Source: Paramacrobiotus metropolitanus (taxonomy: Eukaryota; Tardigrada; Eutardigrada; Parachela; Macrobiotidae). Taken from it: a stretch of DNA of 64,000 nucleotides. Position 1 is the stretch's first letter; the number at the start of each line of letters is the position of its first letter. The stretch is from NCBI RefSeq assembly GCF_019649055.1, contig NW_026570262.1, positions 1 to 64,000 of the forward strand, written 5' to 3'. Shown piece by piece: positions 33,871 to 45,926 of this stretch. The notes under the pieces are model-generated. The model made no database searches, was not told where the DNA came from, and worked only from the letters and a program-made list of their open reading frames with translations. Position numbers and translations under genes: made by a program.

Positions 33871-34884
33871 CTGCTACCTGAAGAAACAGTCAACGCCATT
33901 CCGCTGTACGCAGTTCGTCGAAGGATCAGTGCGCCCAGACGAAAGCCGGTATACTAATTAATAAGCCGGTGTATTAAAAAGCCCTTAAACTAATTAAATA
34001 CCGCAACAACAAGCGAGGTATAACATTTAAAATCGTTGTCGTAATAAAGTAATAAGTAGCAATTTAATTGTTTTGGATCGCGTGTACACGTCCGTGGATG
34101 CATTACTCGTGATCAATATCACGTTTTTTACAGCGCAACAGAATTCTGGCGTCAAAATATTCGCTCCAGCAGTTTCACGGTATCGCAATGTGTATTCGTA
34201 TACCGAATAAAGTAACGTGTATTCGTAATGCAAATACGAGTATTATAGACAGCATCGCGGTATGTATCTGTATTACGTTGTCATATTGCTGCAAATAACG
34301 GTGCTTCCAGATTGCCGATGCTGAGCAGTTTCCTGGCTTTTAAAAAGTTAAGAAAAATTGTAAATTACAAAGGAAAGGTTTCTGGAGCAATTTGGAAAGG
34401 TTTCTGGAGCATCGCTTCAGACACGAAACAACCATGACAGTGATTCAGCAAGCCATCGGCACGCGACTGGGAAACACCTTCTACAGCTTCCTAATTTTTA
34501 ATTACTGGCATTTTGTTGTTGTCCGGGTTAGTAGTACCTTTATCAACCATGCTGGGCAATTGTGCTTGGTGCTCCGTCTCTTCCAGTACAAGGCTTGCAG
34601 CAGTAAATGATACATTTTGTATGATCTTTGTAAACTCCACACGAAGTAGTTAAATATTATTAAAAAACGCATAATTATTTGAGAAGCTGACGTTTCCTAG
34701 ACGGCTATCATAATAATTTTTTTAGTTACATAAATGCTTTCGTTTAGTTTAGTTACATAAATGCTTTACGTTTTTTTACGGTACAGTTTTTTTTTAAATG
34801 TTGCTTCTTTTTGCGATACACTGTGTATATTTTGCCATGCTACCGTGCAAAATTTCATGGAAATTTTACAGGCTAATGATTTAG
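33871..34884. other. Spacer; no gene identified
   Basis: AT-rich. The ORF at 34392-34610 has no supporting features. Confidence 0.35.
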
Positions 34885-35058
34885 CTGATAATATTCTTCG
34901 TATGCGCGGCGACGGCGGATTATTATTATCCGCAGCGGAGTGATTATGATCGGCCGTGGCCATCCTATTCGAAACCGGCGAAAACATGTCCGGCATGCCC
35001 GACCTGTGCGCCGCCGTGTGCCGTCACACCGCCATCCGTTTTGCCGACACCCGCGTAG
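34885..35058 (+). CDS. Cys/Pro-rich exon related to 33.4-kb gene
   Basis: Starting after a possible acceptor (tttag at 34880-34884), 57 codons read hydrophobic LIIFFVCAATAD, then YYYPQRSDYDRPW and CPACPTCAPPC, ending in a Pro-rich tail and TAG 35056-35058. The order Tyr-rich then CPxCPxC matches the 33.4-kb ORF. The hydrophobic start suggests the end of a signal peptide. The first exon is not found. Confidence 0.45.
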   Translation: MIIFFVCAATADYYYPQRSDYDRPWPSYSKPAKTCPACPTCAPPCAVTPPSVLPTPA

Positions 35059-35332
35059 GTTAATCGAGATTAACGAACTATACTACTAGTTTATTTTATA
35101 AAATTTAAGTTATCTATCATACGCACTCGTATTGTACACTAACATTATTGGTAATATAAATCTGATTTTCAAAAGCGAACAATGTCGATGTAGTACTGTG
35201 TTCACTCGACATTAAGGGATAGCGGATTTCCCTGGACGCTTAGCGCGAGCGGTTTAGGGGATTTCACTGTCCCTGATGATCGAGTAGATACAGAAATAAT
35301 TATGCAAAAAGTTTTCCAGTGGATTAAGTGAC

Positions 35333-35575
35333 TTGGAGAATTCAAATATCCATTACACGGGCTTTTTTACCCGTACGCTATTCGTCAGAGTTACTTATAG
35401 AAGGTGTTTTGTACCTGTCGTAGAAGGCGAACCACGATTTCAATTGGTCAATAGAATTCCGGTTCCTACTCCACGGCCTGTGACACCGCCTAATCCCTTC
35501 GAAGCTACGGGCCCGCGTCCGCCGCAAGCGTCTCCTGGAGTCTTCGTCTATCGCCCCCGACCGTCTATCGCTTGA
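35333..35575 (+). CDS. Pro-rich C-terminal exon, small secreted-type protein
   Basis: The frame ends in a Pro/Arg-rich segment (PVPTPRPVTPPNPFEATGPR) and TGA 35573-35575. Just downstream, 35597-35690, another short frame reads YSPHYRSPPRNLYPGPVGRG and stops. Both continue the Pro/Tyr-rich style of the two preceding ORFs. The start and splice structure are unresolved. Confidence 0.35.
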   Translation: MENSNIHYTGFFTRTLFVRVTYRRCFVPVVEGEPRFQLVNRIPVPTPRPVTPPNPFEATGPRPPQASPGVFVYRPRPSIA

Positions 35576-36222
35576 ACATAACTAGAACGACACTTATGGC
35601 GTAAGTCCAGTATATTCTCCTCATTATCGTTCGCCACCGCGTAATCTGTATCCCGGCCCCGTTGGTCGCGGACCTCGACCACGTCGGTGAAGGTCAGACG
35701 CTTTATAATCTGCTTTATACGAATATCCTACCTAGCCGCTGGGCGCATCGCGGTCCTGTACACAATTTTTCGGTGTCCACTGTGCGAGGCTAAAGCTGAT
35801 TTCGTACGCCTGCGACGGTCAATATCCTCCTCCAGAGCCATCCGCGAGAACTCATTCGTCGCTCTATCGACAATTGCGGAGCCGATGACGGTGGATTCCC
35901 TGGCTCGATTCGGGCAAAAAAGTATGGTAGATGGATTTTGTGATTGGATCGAACGAGAATGACAAGGAAAATTATTAAAAGGGAACACAGTATCATCACT
36001 GGCGACATGTAGAACGGAAGAGGCGCCAGCAATCCTTGGAAGAATGGAAGAACTCCCCGATGCCTTTTCCAATCAGTTTCAATGGTTCCATTATAAACTG
36101 AGTAACGTTTTAGCAATAGCCTAAAAAGTGAAACAACTAACTAGAAGGCTTATAATGAATGAGTGAAAAAAACATTAAAGCAACAAAATATGAACGCGCT
36201 ATGAATGGTGAGAACTCCAAAA

Positions 36223-37781
36223 TCATAAATCACAGTACACAGAACAAAAGCTGATGCAAATTGCAATGTTTAGAATAAGCATTAAAATTACCGACGTGAA
36301 AGGCACATCCAAATACGGATGGACATTAATGGCTAAATAATATTTCTCACACGGAGTGCTTTCCTGTACCATGGACAATTTACTGGCAACAAACCGTCCC
36401 AACGTCTGCCAGACGTTCAGCTTTTTGCATTGAATTTGATCATTCTGCATTAAGCGCGCCTGCTGCTCAGCTACTTTTTCCTGAATAACACAAAATATAC
36501 AGTTTAAGTTAATGCACAGTGCGCATAGGCTTAACTACGTACTAATTATTTGGGATTTCATTAACCTGGTACAATCTCAGCCAGGTCCAAGGAGCGCTGA
36601 TAAGAAAGCCGACAATCAACCCATACTTGAGCATCCGCATCAGAAACATGACCAATGATAAACGCAACTTCACTTCCACGTAAATTATGAAGACGGGAAT
36701 AACCGATATGAGCAAGGCCTGAAAACAAAGAGTCTACTGTACACAAAGTATCGACATTCACGAAAAATACAGCTAATAACTGAAATTTAAAAAAGTTTTT
36801 AGTAGAGAATTTACAGGCTGCAGCATCCGAAGATTCTACGCTTGTTTTAAATTTTTAAGCCAAAAAATTAAGGTTTAGTTAAAACTTGATCCGGTTAAAA
36901 AGAACATTCCAGTACTCTTACGAAAATAAAGCGCAAATGTAATAAAAGATCCAGTACACTGTTATTGTGTTCCCTACCAGCAGTATTAATCGCAATTCCA
37001 CACCCCTATAAACTTCTCAATCGTTTCCACCGATGTAGGCTCTTTAGCGACACTGACGGTACGGACCATGGCTTCCATGCGTCCAGCACTTGGGTAGTAT
37101 CCGACATCGTCTCCGCCTCAAACAGCCGCTCGAACGCCAGCATCTCATCCCTGTGAATGCGCATCATCACATCCACCACCTGCGCGTTGGTGCATGGCTG
37201 CTGCATGGTGCACAAAATAAAATACCAATTTCCGAGAAAAATTACAACGGATCACATTAATAATTAATTACTCACAACACAAATTTCCAAAATTTATTCC
37301 GCATCGCAAAACACTGTAAAAATCAATTTCGGAAAAAAAACTTACAAAATTACAGCGCAAAACATCGCTTAACTAGTTAACGACAAGCAAAACATTGCTT
37401 TCCGGAATAATATCAAAAAAATTACAGCGCAAAAGCCACAACATTATTTAACAGAAAATGAATTTCCAAAAAAAGATAAAAAATTTAATGCGCTTAAAGA
37501 AGAACATAAAGTACCGCTGCATGGATAGTGGATACGAAGGGTCGGAAGATATGGCGCAGAAAAGTAATCTGCTGCTGCGCAGCGGGAGAACGCAGTAACG
37601 GTTGGTATTTTTCAGCAAGCGACGAGGCTCCTTCGTTGGCAGCCTGCGCTACAGGTTTCTTCGGTTTCACTGCATACATCTGCTGAGGGTCCACCCAATT
37701 AGACATGTCTGGTTCACCCGAAAAACCACTCCATTCCGGATCGGTGGCTTCCGGCTTTGGGACGTCGCTAACTTAAGCACA
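36223..37781 (-). CDS. CLCC1-like chloride channel (partial model)
   Basis: Three exons fit well: about 37515-37781 (MSNWVDPQQMYAVKPKKP), 36566-36718 (a membrane region, ALLISVIPVFIIYVEV ... SAPWTWLRLYQ) and 36223-36480 (EKVAEQQARL ... CEKYYLAINVHPYLDVPFTS, ending TGA). The last two join in phase 0. An exon around 36990-37200 (MRIHRDEMLAFERLFEAET) probably lies between, but its 3' end is ambiguous and may contain a frame change. The WVDP motif, membrane region, KxAExQA stretch and CEKYY...HP...VP motif occur in this order in CLCC1, an endoplasmic-reticulum anion channel. The identification is from memory of the family and moderately secure. Confidence 0.55.
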
Positions 37782-38464
37782 TGATGCCAGAAACAACGCG
37801 TAGTCAAGAAAGCCAAGCGGGAACAGCGCGCGTGCGAAAGGAGATAAATTCATGATCGCAAAAGCCTATACCAGTTGACGAAACCTACATCGAAAACTAC
37901 GAAGCATGAACAGAAAACTCAACCAAATTTTCAGTAAATGCAAAATCCGCAAGATTTAAGAACAAGAAAAGCAAAAAGCAACAAGCGTGTGTGCAATACT
38001 TCGCAAAACCAATGCCACTCGCCAGACAGGAAATAACCACAGAATGTAATTTATTGTATACTCACTTATCGCCGTTTAGGTCTGCGCGAATCAAACATTT
38101 ATAAAAAAGTCATATAAAGCATTTTTCCACGGTGGTGGTGAACAGTCGTCCACGACCACCTCGTCCTAAGAACTTAAGAAGTACCTGCTCGTTCTTTACC
38201 ATGTCCATGCAGAAGAATTCTTACTACATACCTATGAGTAGCACCAGTAGCTACGCCAACCGCCACTGATAGCCATGGAAAAACATCGGCAGGGTTTATC
38301 CTGTCCATTTCGACAGATGGATCATTCCGACGGATTCAGAGGCGCAAAGCTGCCGACGGCGTTGCCCTGGGTTTACTGATGCAAAATTAGCAAACATTGA
38401 CTGTTCACCTATGGCACACTTCGAACACGACATTTTTTTACGGCCTTCTTTAGACGATGTAGTG
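37782..38464. repeat. Spacer with a repeat shared by the array
   Basis: About 38067-38290 (phrases GCCGTTTAGGTCTGCGCGAA, TTTTCCACGGTGGTGG, CGTCCACGA) recurs at about 54633-54840, 58105-58260 and 60831-60960, there upstream of family exon A. It marks an array-type spacer on the far side of the CLCC1-like gene. No gene is seen. Confidence 0.6.
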
Positions 38465-39050
38465 CACCTTTTCGTAGTAGCCTGGTCCTATGTATTCGCA
38501 AAGACTGTTTATACAATGGCAAAATTTTCCCCCATGCCTGTAGTTACCTGCATTTTCATCATTTTGCGCGGTGGCCTGTAGTAACTCGTAGTCTCGGTAG
38601 TTTGCGTAGTTTTCGGCAGTTTCCTGTAGTCTCGGAAGCCTGTGCAGTTTCCTGTAATAACTCCAGTTCGTGTAGCCAGCATAGTCGCCTGTAGTTTTGT
38701 AGTTTTTGTGGCTCCCAGTACTGTCGGTAGTCTTTGTAGTACATATACAGTACGTAGGCGCAAAACTACCGAGACTACAGCAAACTACAGAAAACAACGT
38801 AGACTACCGGGATTACAGCAAACTACGCAAACTACCGAGACTACAGCAAACTACCGAGACTACAGCAAACTACGCAAACCACCAACACTAAAGCAAACTA
38901 CGTAAACTACCGGGACTACAGGAAACTACAGACAACTACGCAAACTACCGAGACTAGAGCAAACTAAGCAAACTACCGAGACTACAGAAAACTACGTAAA
39001 CTACCGAGACTACAAAAAACTACAGGTTACTACCCAGACTAAGAGTGACT
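38465..39050. repeat. Minisatellite in inverted halves
   Basis: From about 38575 to 38735 units read GTAGT(C/T)TCGG...TTTCCTGTAGT. From about 38763 to 39020 the reverse complement (ACTACCGAGACTACAGCAAA) repeats. The switch lies near 38740-38760, so the block forms a large imperfect palindrome. ORFs through it are repeat artefacts. Confidence 0.85.
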
Positions 39051-39951
39051 ACTAAGATTTTCGGAAGTCGACGAACAGAATGGAAGTGTACAGGTTACTA
39101 CGGTGGCTACTGGACTACGACCTGGAAGTGCGGTCATAAAAAATTGTTGTGTTCGAAGTAATCTAATTTATGTTACAATGTTGCATACAGTGCAGTTTAC
39201 TCCAGATTGCGTATTACTACGGATGCGCCCATGACGGCCCTGCGGCGCCTTTGTATCTGGGCTCACCGGGCGCGGAAGCCTGTAGCTGGTATGCCGGCTG
39301 CATTAATATGAGCGGTTTGCGTCACAATGTTCACGGCTTTAAGTGGTTATCGCGCTCCATGGTCCATGGCGCAGTTCAAGAATTTCTTATTGCGTTAACA
39401 AGCCACCTGCTTATTTTGATGCGCCGATGATGGCATAGTGGTGAAACAGCTCGCTTCCGGGAAAGGTTATCCCGCTCGATAGACAGTGCCGATTGGATCG
39501 CGGCACAACGGCTGCTTATACTTTATAGTACTCGTACGAACAGTTTTATTCAAAGCTGCGACATACCACCACTAACAGATAGCGTACGAATGAATCTCCT
39601 GGTACCAATACTTATCGATTTCAGATTACAGTTTCATCACAGGTTTCCGTAATTTAACACGTCGCGATTAAACAGGTTATTCTGATTCTTTATAGTACTC
39701 TAAATATTTACATATACTTTATAGTACTCTAGTTCTTTATCTACTCTGAACACTACATACCCAGCATGGGTTAACGTATTCAAGACATAGGATTTATTAA
39801 TAAGCTGACATTTCCGCTCGTGAAAAATGCTGGACCTAACTCGTATTTATTTCGCGGAAAATTGCGCGCACTTAGCTATACGATCACCACAAGGACACCG
39901 GTTACTGTATTGCCCTCCGTATACAGGTAAATCGGACGTGCACCGTGCAAC
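39051..39951. other. Spacer; no gene identified
   Basis: An 86-codon ORF at 39170 has no recognisable feature. TTTATAGTACTC repeats a few times around 39520-39740. Confidence 0.35.
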
Positions 39952-41215
39952 TTACGTGAAACCTACCAAAAGTCCAAGACAAAATAGTCCACTCAAATGA
40001 CCGACCAATAGACAAGGTCCACTAAACATATTACAGCCGGTAGAAAGGCCCATAAGAACTCCAGTATACCCGCCCGATGTTGCCCAAAAAGTCCGCGATA
40101 CCGACGTCGTCCCAGCGCATTTGCTGAAGCTGCAAAAGCGCGCAGGGCGGTTATGAAGCCGCACATCGCTAAACCGACAGACGGGAGAGTAGCCAGCAAC
40201 ATATCGTATCCCACCGTGTTCACGTAATAATCATGCGGCTTCATGCCACAATACAAACACCATATGACACCAGCGAGAATAGAAAAACTCAGGATAATAG
40301 ACTGGATGATCCCCACTGTAATTTACCATGCAGGCTATGGCGAGCGAGCAATTAGTAAGTGCCCAGCATCCTACGATGAGAGCGTTTTCCTAGCAACCGG
40401 CATAGTTCCGTGTACTGTGCCACACACAGGCCGGCAGGGACCACTGTCAGTGTCCAAGGATCTTTCGGACGGTGCACCACAGCAATAAGGCACTGAGTAA
40501 ATCAGCAAGGGAAAATAGGTGACCTACTCCCAAAAGGAAAGGAAAAAGTTGCTAGAGGAACGGGATTCCGCCTGACTAGAAAACCAATGGGCACATAATT
40601 CTTATGCGCTGATGGATTGTCGAACCGTTGCGGTTTATTTAGGACTTCACTCAAAAAGCTTGCAATCGGTTTGTTATTCGGTCTAATTATGAAGAACGTA
40701 ACGCTTAGCAAATCACTTCTTTCTGGACAGACAGTATTGTTTCTAATATTGTCTCGTACAGCAAGAGCGTCCCACCAACGCACTGATTACCGAAGTACAC
40801 AGTGCATACTATTACCCTGGCGGCTGTCACTGCTCAAATTTTGGTAAGTCACAAAGAAGATATTACAATACTATATTTTTTTAAAAGAACTATTTAAATG
40901 CACAGTGCACTTTATAAGAAAATCTCACTGTTCATACAGTACGCACTATCCTTCGGCGGAGGTGCGTTAATTTTATCACTTTAAAGCGCACTGCGCACCT
41001 TCTCTGGATTTCACGTTCCTGGCCGTTGCCGTTTTATTTCGAAAATGTATTACATGGATACAGTTGGTTGATCGTTCCTGGCTTTCCACATGTCGTCATA
41101 TTCCAACTTGTTTTCGTTTTCCCACCCATCGTCGGCTACCAGTCGCATACATTCGACAGCAAAGGCTGTACAAGTAGAAGGTTGCGAACAGAAACGATAG
41201 AAAACACATATATTA
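39952..41215 (-). pseudogene. Multi-span family, copy 6 (decayed)
   Basis: Exon B similarity runs 40540 to 39952 (FSLADLLSALLLW, YYVNTVGYDMLLATLPSVGL) with several frame breaks and a lost C-terminus. An exon A remnant with the span-1 region is at about 41010-41215, without an open frame. It is the partner of copy 2; the 40515-41215 part is inverted there. Confidence 0.7.
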
Positions 41216-41678
41216 CTTTCTGTTTATAATTTTATACGTTGCCGGCAGCAAAGTGATAATCATGCTGCCTTCGAGCAGCGTTCCCAAATCCCTAAAAAGG
41301 CTGAATTTTGATTGGAAAAGGCTGAATTGTGCATTCCCAGATGCACTCGAAATGCGACCAGACTACACAAGCAAATCAGCGTCCACAGGGCAATTCTTAC
41401 TAGCAGTAACGCCATACTGCATGGGGTCTGGGACAGGGATTGGCGCTAATGTATTTTGAACAAACTTGAACATCAGAAGTAAACTTTTGCAGATTAGCGA
41501 TTTACGAGTATGTGTGTGCTAACAAGTTATTGTTAGAGCAGAAAAGCATGAAACTATCAGACAGGAATTTAAAGAAATGCGCTTGCAGATCGGTAGTAAA
41601 GGGGCCGACGGTCAGTGCGGTGAAAGTGATTGTTGCAACTTGCGCATCGCGGCGTTCGAGCAGGCTAGTCTTTACTCT
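41216..41678. other. Inter-unit spacer
   Basis: It matches 16100-17050 without the 480-bp insert found there. No gene is seen. Confidence 0.5.
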
Positions 41679-43219
41679 TTAGTCATTGATACAGAAGACT
41701 TCTTTCCGGCGCAGAAGAACAAAGACAACATATTTCACCCAAAGGTCCGACCAATCGATAAGGTCCACCATAACGTCGCAGATTCGAGCAGATATCAGAA
41801 AGGATACCCAGTATAACCGGCCTGAAATGCTCGACAGATCAATACCGTCGTCGTGCACCTCGGCCCAGAACAACTGTCGGAACGGCAGGATCATTCGCCG
41901 GCACTGCCAAGCGATAATCAAGCCGAGCAGGGCTAAACCGGCACACGGGAGAGTCGCCAGGAGTGAGCCGCATCCCGCCGCGTCAACGGTGTAATAATGC
42001 CACAGTACATAGAGAACATGCCGCCAGAGCGCTAAGAAAAGTGCCGGAAAATAAAACTGGACAATCCCCACTACCGTCACCATGTAGCATGTCGCCGGTA
42101 CGGCAAACAGGAAATAGAGATCCAGATTCACCTTCAGATCGTCACTCTCAAAGCAGCCCAGAGATATCTGTGTATTCTCCCAGAGATTCACGGCCGACAG
42201 GAACCACTTTCCGCGCATCTTCCGCACACTGTACCACAGCTTCAGAGCCATGATTAAATCGCCCAGGGAGAAGGCGAAGCCTAATCCTTGGAAAACGGGA
42301 AGAAGCTCCAGGAGCCAACGACGTCTGACTGGCTGAAAACCAAATTGTCGTATTATAAATCAGCGCATCGGCAAAAAAAACCTGATTAGGAAGTGTTACT
42401 CTGTGGGGTTTATTGAAGCCATTACAATTTCAATTTAAGGCCTTTTTCAAGAAATTGATAGTTGCTCGGCTCCGTAGGTTTTAATCCGTAAGATTATGAT
42501 TAAAACCATGTTTTAACAAACTCATTTCTATTATTTAATTGTAAATGTACTGTAGTGATTAAAATTAAGTTTCTAAAGGGTAGCTTAAAATCGATAAGCA
42601 GCTGATAAAGATAATATGCCTGTGATTTCCGCTCCTTACTCTCGGTAAAGAAACGGGTCGTCAGCGTAGAGTGGTTAATTTACATGTTACCTGTACGGCT
42701 GTACATGTCTCTACTCGAGAACTGCGCGGTGATTATACAGCTGCGCATGCATATGTACTCATTATGCTTGCAAAATAGAAAATAATTTTAGTTTCGTGGC
42801 TATGGCTAAAAATTTACCTGTATAAACAAAATAGTTTTCAAATAAATATGCAGATGCATAGTAAGCATAAAGGGTCCATAACGTTTTTTGGGAGATAACC
42901 TTTGAAGGTTGAAAACGTACCTTTCCTGGTTTTCTGGCTCCTGGCTTTCACGCTGTTCCTCAGACAGGGCTCGCACAACACCGATGGCAACAGCGGTAAA
43001 GAACATCAGGTTGCGGGCAAAAGATAGCAGTGCCAGTTGTCGAAAAAGGGGCCTGAAACGCTTGGCATACGAGTTCTTATCCAGAGCTCTTCTCATCACA
43101 TCGTCAAAGGAAAGATCCAACGTTGGCAAATTCCCACACGAGCGTGAGCGGATAAAAGGCAACAGCTTCGGCACATTTCCGATCGTTGAGTCATCCATGG
43201 TTAATAACGCTACAGGCAT
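41679..43219 (-). CDS. Multi-span membrane protein family, copy 7 (one-base lesion at the splice junction)
   Basis: Exon B 41679-42332 is fully open (217 residues plus stop, ending RRKEVFCIND). Exon A 42921-43219 starts MPVALLTMDDS and is open, but its last A-run is one base shorter than in copy 3 (GAAAG|gtacgt against GAAAAG|gtacgc). This changes the join from phase 0 to phase 2 and would shift exon B out of frame. Because the loss is in a homopolymer, a consensus error is a serious alternative to real inactivation. Otherwise it closely matches copy 3. Confidence 0.65.
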
Positions 43220-44412
43220 GGCTGAAAAACTACTCGAATTTCGAACAAATTGTGTAAAAGCCGAAACAACGATCAATTTATGAAAACAAATGCAATACTG
43301 TGCCAACACGGTTTCTTGCAACAAGTCAACAGCCAACAGGCAACAGAAAATCAATAAAACTGCTGGAGCGAATACCGCATAATACTGTGTTTCTTTGGAA
43401 GTGCTCCCGTGCTAAACTGCATGGGGCGATTACAGCAGGCGGCAAACATACGTCAGATCTAGACTACAGACCTTATTTACAGCCCTCTATTTAATAAGTA
43501 CCGGTACAAATACGGTCCTTCATATGTTTTTCAAACTTCTCTATGCAGTTGCCCGAATGAAATTGTCGGATGACACATTTTTCTGTACTACGTCTACTGG
43601 CTGGCAAAATTTACCGGATGCACCATCCCAAGCGAGTTCCAAGGCATGGCTTGGTTTTTCACCCGGATTTTGATTTCAAACACTTTATATCGTAGATTCC
43701 AGGGCACTGTGTGTGTACGCAATTTTTCTTTAGTTCCCGAGCACCCGCGTCGGCTGCGGGTAATACACCTAAGATCTATGCAATGCCACGCAAGCGACGC
43801 GAGCCCCTTTTTGGTTTCAGTATATACAGCTTAAGATGATTCCAACAGTACAAGTATCAAGGAAAAGGATTCATATTATAGGTAGGGAACCGGTGATCTG
43901 TAGAAAGAAAAAAACCACAAAACAAAATAAAGAGCTGCTAACGCAATAACACTCACCTACTGTATGTATCTATAAACTGTCACATGTACCAGTATTTTTA
44001 CTTAAAATTAAAATGACTGAATTTTAAAGCCATGTGCGTCCAAAATGAGGATAGCTTATAAGAACTATTCTAGCCAGAGTCCACAATGCAATTTTTAGAC
44101 AACGATAACGCTACTGCTTGTGGTTTAGTATCCGTGTGTATCTGTAGGCTATAGGGATTGCCGTGCGTGTAAGTACTGTACTCGTATTTAAAAGAAGAAC
44201 ACTTTTAAACACACGTACACTTTTGTAGATTGCGATTGTGCTAAAAGATAACTTTTTCAATAGACAAATATCAAGCGATAAGTCATGAAAGGAATAAACT
44301 TGCAAAATTGCAGTACTGTAGGTACTGCAATTAACGGTCTTTAACGGTCGGATCGGTCAGTGGAATCCTCAGACATCTGGATTCTGGACAGAGGTTGGAG
44401 CGTGGCTCGTCC
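43220..44412. other. Inter-unit spacer
   Basis: It is paralogous to 18597-19708. No gene is supported. Confidence 0.45.
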
Positions 44413-45926
44413 TTAATCATTAACACAGGAAACTTCTTTTCGGTGCAGAATGTCAAAGACAACATAATCCATCCAAAATACCACCCAATCGATAAGGTCC
44501 CATAAAACGTAGTGCACCCGGTAAAAAAGCACATAACAATTCCGGTGTAACCGATATATGATGGGCCCGATCGTGCTTTCTAGAACACAGTCAATGTCGA
44601 CGTCGACCCAGCAAATTTGTTGAAAAGCCAGAATCATGCGGAAACACTTTCCGGCAGTTATCACTCCGTACACAGCTAAACCGATAAACGGAAGAGTCAC
44701 CAATACCAAGTCGTACCCCGTCGTGTCCACGTAATAACCATGCCACAATATATAGGCAACGTGCCACCAGAGACTGTAGAAAAATGTAGGGTTATTGAAC
44801 TGCACGATCGCAACGACAGTCACCATGCTGCCGGTGGCGAGTATGGCGAACGTTGAGTGCAACACCATACAGGCTTCCATGAGCATGGTTTCCCAGCAGC
44901 CGGCAGGAGGCCGGCTGCTTCGGCACACATTCACTTCCGACAGGAACCAATGTCCACGCAATTTTGCATGCTGCACCACAGCAAGACGGCGTTGACAAAA
45001 TCGGCAATGGAAAGTGCACAGCATCCTCCCAAAAGGTATGGGAAAGCTTGCAGGAGGAACGGGCGTCCGTCTGGCTAAAAAAACGATAGTTGTATCATTT
45101 TTAAGTCAGCGCACTCCTAACGCTGAGGATGGAATGAACCGCTCAATACGGCGGATCAGTAAGGATTTCGTTACGGAACACTAACGCTCGGTTCGCGCTC
45201 GTTTCTCGGCTAAGCCGATTACGAAAAAACCGTACTTCGTTCAACCCGCAATGGACACTTTATAATCGGTAGCGAATGAAACCAAATAGTTAGAAAAAAC
45301 AGCAGCAAATCGGGCCGGTAGCCGAGATGCGGCTGCGTACTCAAGGTTACTTGGTAAGGAAAGCAATCGATCAGTCTGCTTAGCGCAAACAACCATACAG
45401 ACACATGGCTCTACTCCTAAGATGGTATCAGCATAAACAAACCGTCACCCTGTCGGCTCCTCATCCTCAAATTCACAAGGATAAACGCAAAGAAATTTTT
45501 TCTAAAAATATCTAAATGTACAGTACACTTGGCTACAAAATCGCTGTATACCAAACTTCGAAGGGTATGCTTTTTTATTTCACATACAAAAAATACGAGT
45601 ACAACCTTAACGCGTACCTCCTCTTCTTGATCTTCTGCTTCCTCATGTTCCAACTCCCCGACAGACCGGGCTGGCAATCGCATATATTCAACAACAAAAG
45701 CTGTAAATAAAACCAAGTTGCGGACAAGAGACAGCAGTGCCTGCTGTCGTATAAGGGGATTCAGACGCTTGGCATACGAGCTCTTCTCCAGAGCTCTTCG
45801 CATCACATCGTCAAAGGCTGGATCAAACGTCGAACAATCACCACACGAGCGAGAGCGGTTAAAATGCAATGCGTATGGTACATTTTGGACCGCGGAGTCA
45901 TCCTTGGTTACTAACGCTACAGGCAT
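44413..45926 (-). CDS. Multi-span membrane protein family, copy 8 (one-base lesion early in exon B)
   Basis: Exon A is 45618-45926 (MPVALVTKDDS, donor GAG|gtacgc, 103 residues). Exon B runs 45074 to 44413 (acceptor tttttttag|CCA). Near 44970 the sequence GCAAAATTG is one base shorter than copy 4's equivalent, so the early part (SIADFVNAVLLWCSMQ) and the rest (RGHWFLSEVNV ... DLIDWVVFW ... RKEVSCVND) are in different frames. All other positions are open. The lesion is at an A/T run. Confidence 0.65.

Noticed and set aside
33287-33961. A 224-codon ORF overlapping the Tyr/Cys-rich gene in another frame
   Set aside because: Thr/Arg-rich out-of-frame reading of the same repeats. The CPxCPxC frame has a related copy at 34.9 kb.
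38450-38905. ORFs on both strands rich in TTETTANYR-like repeats
   Set aside because: Translations of the minisatellite only.
39170-39430. 86-codon ORF with scattered Cys residues
   Set aside because: No signal peptide, domain, paralogue or splice support.
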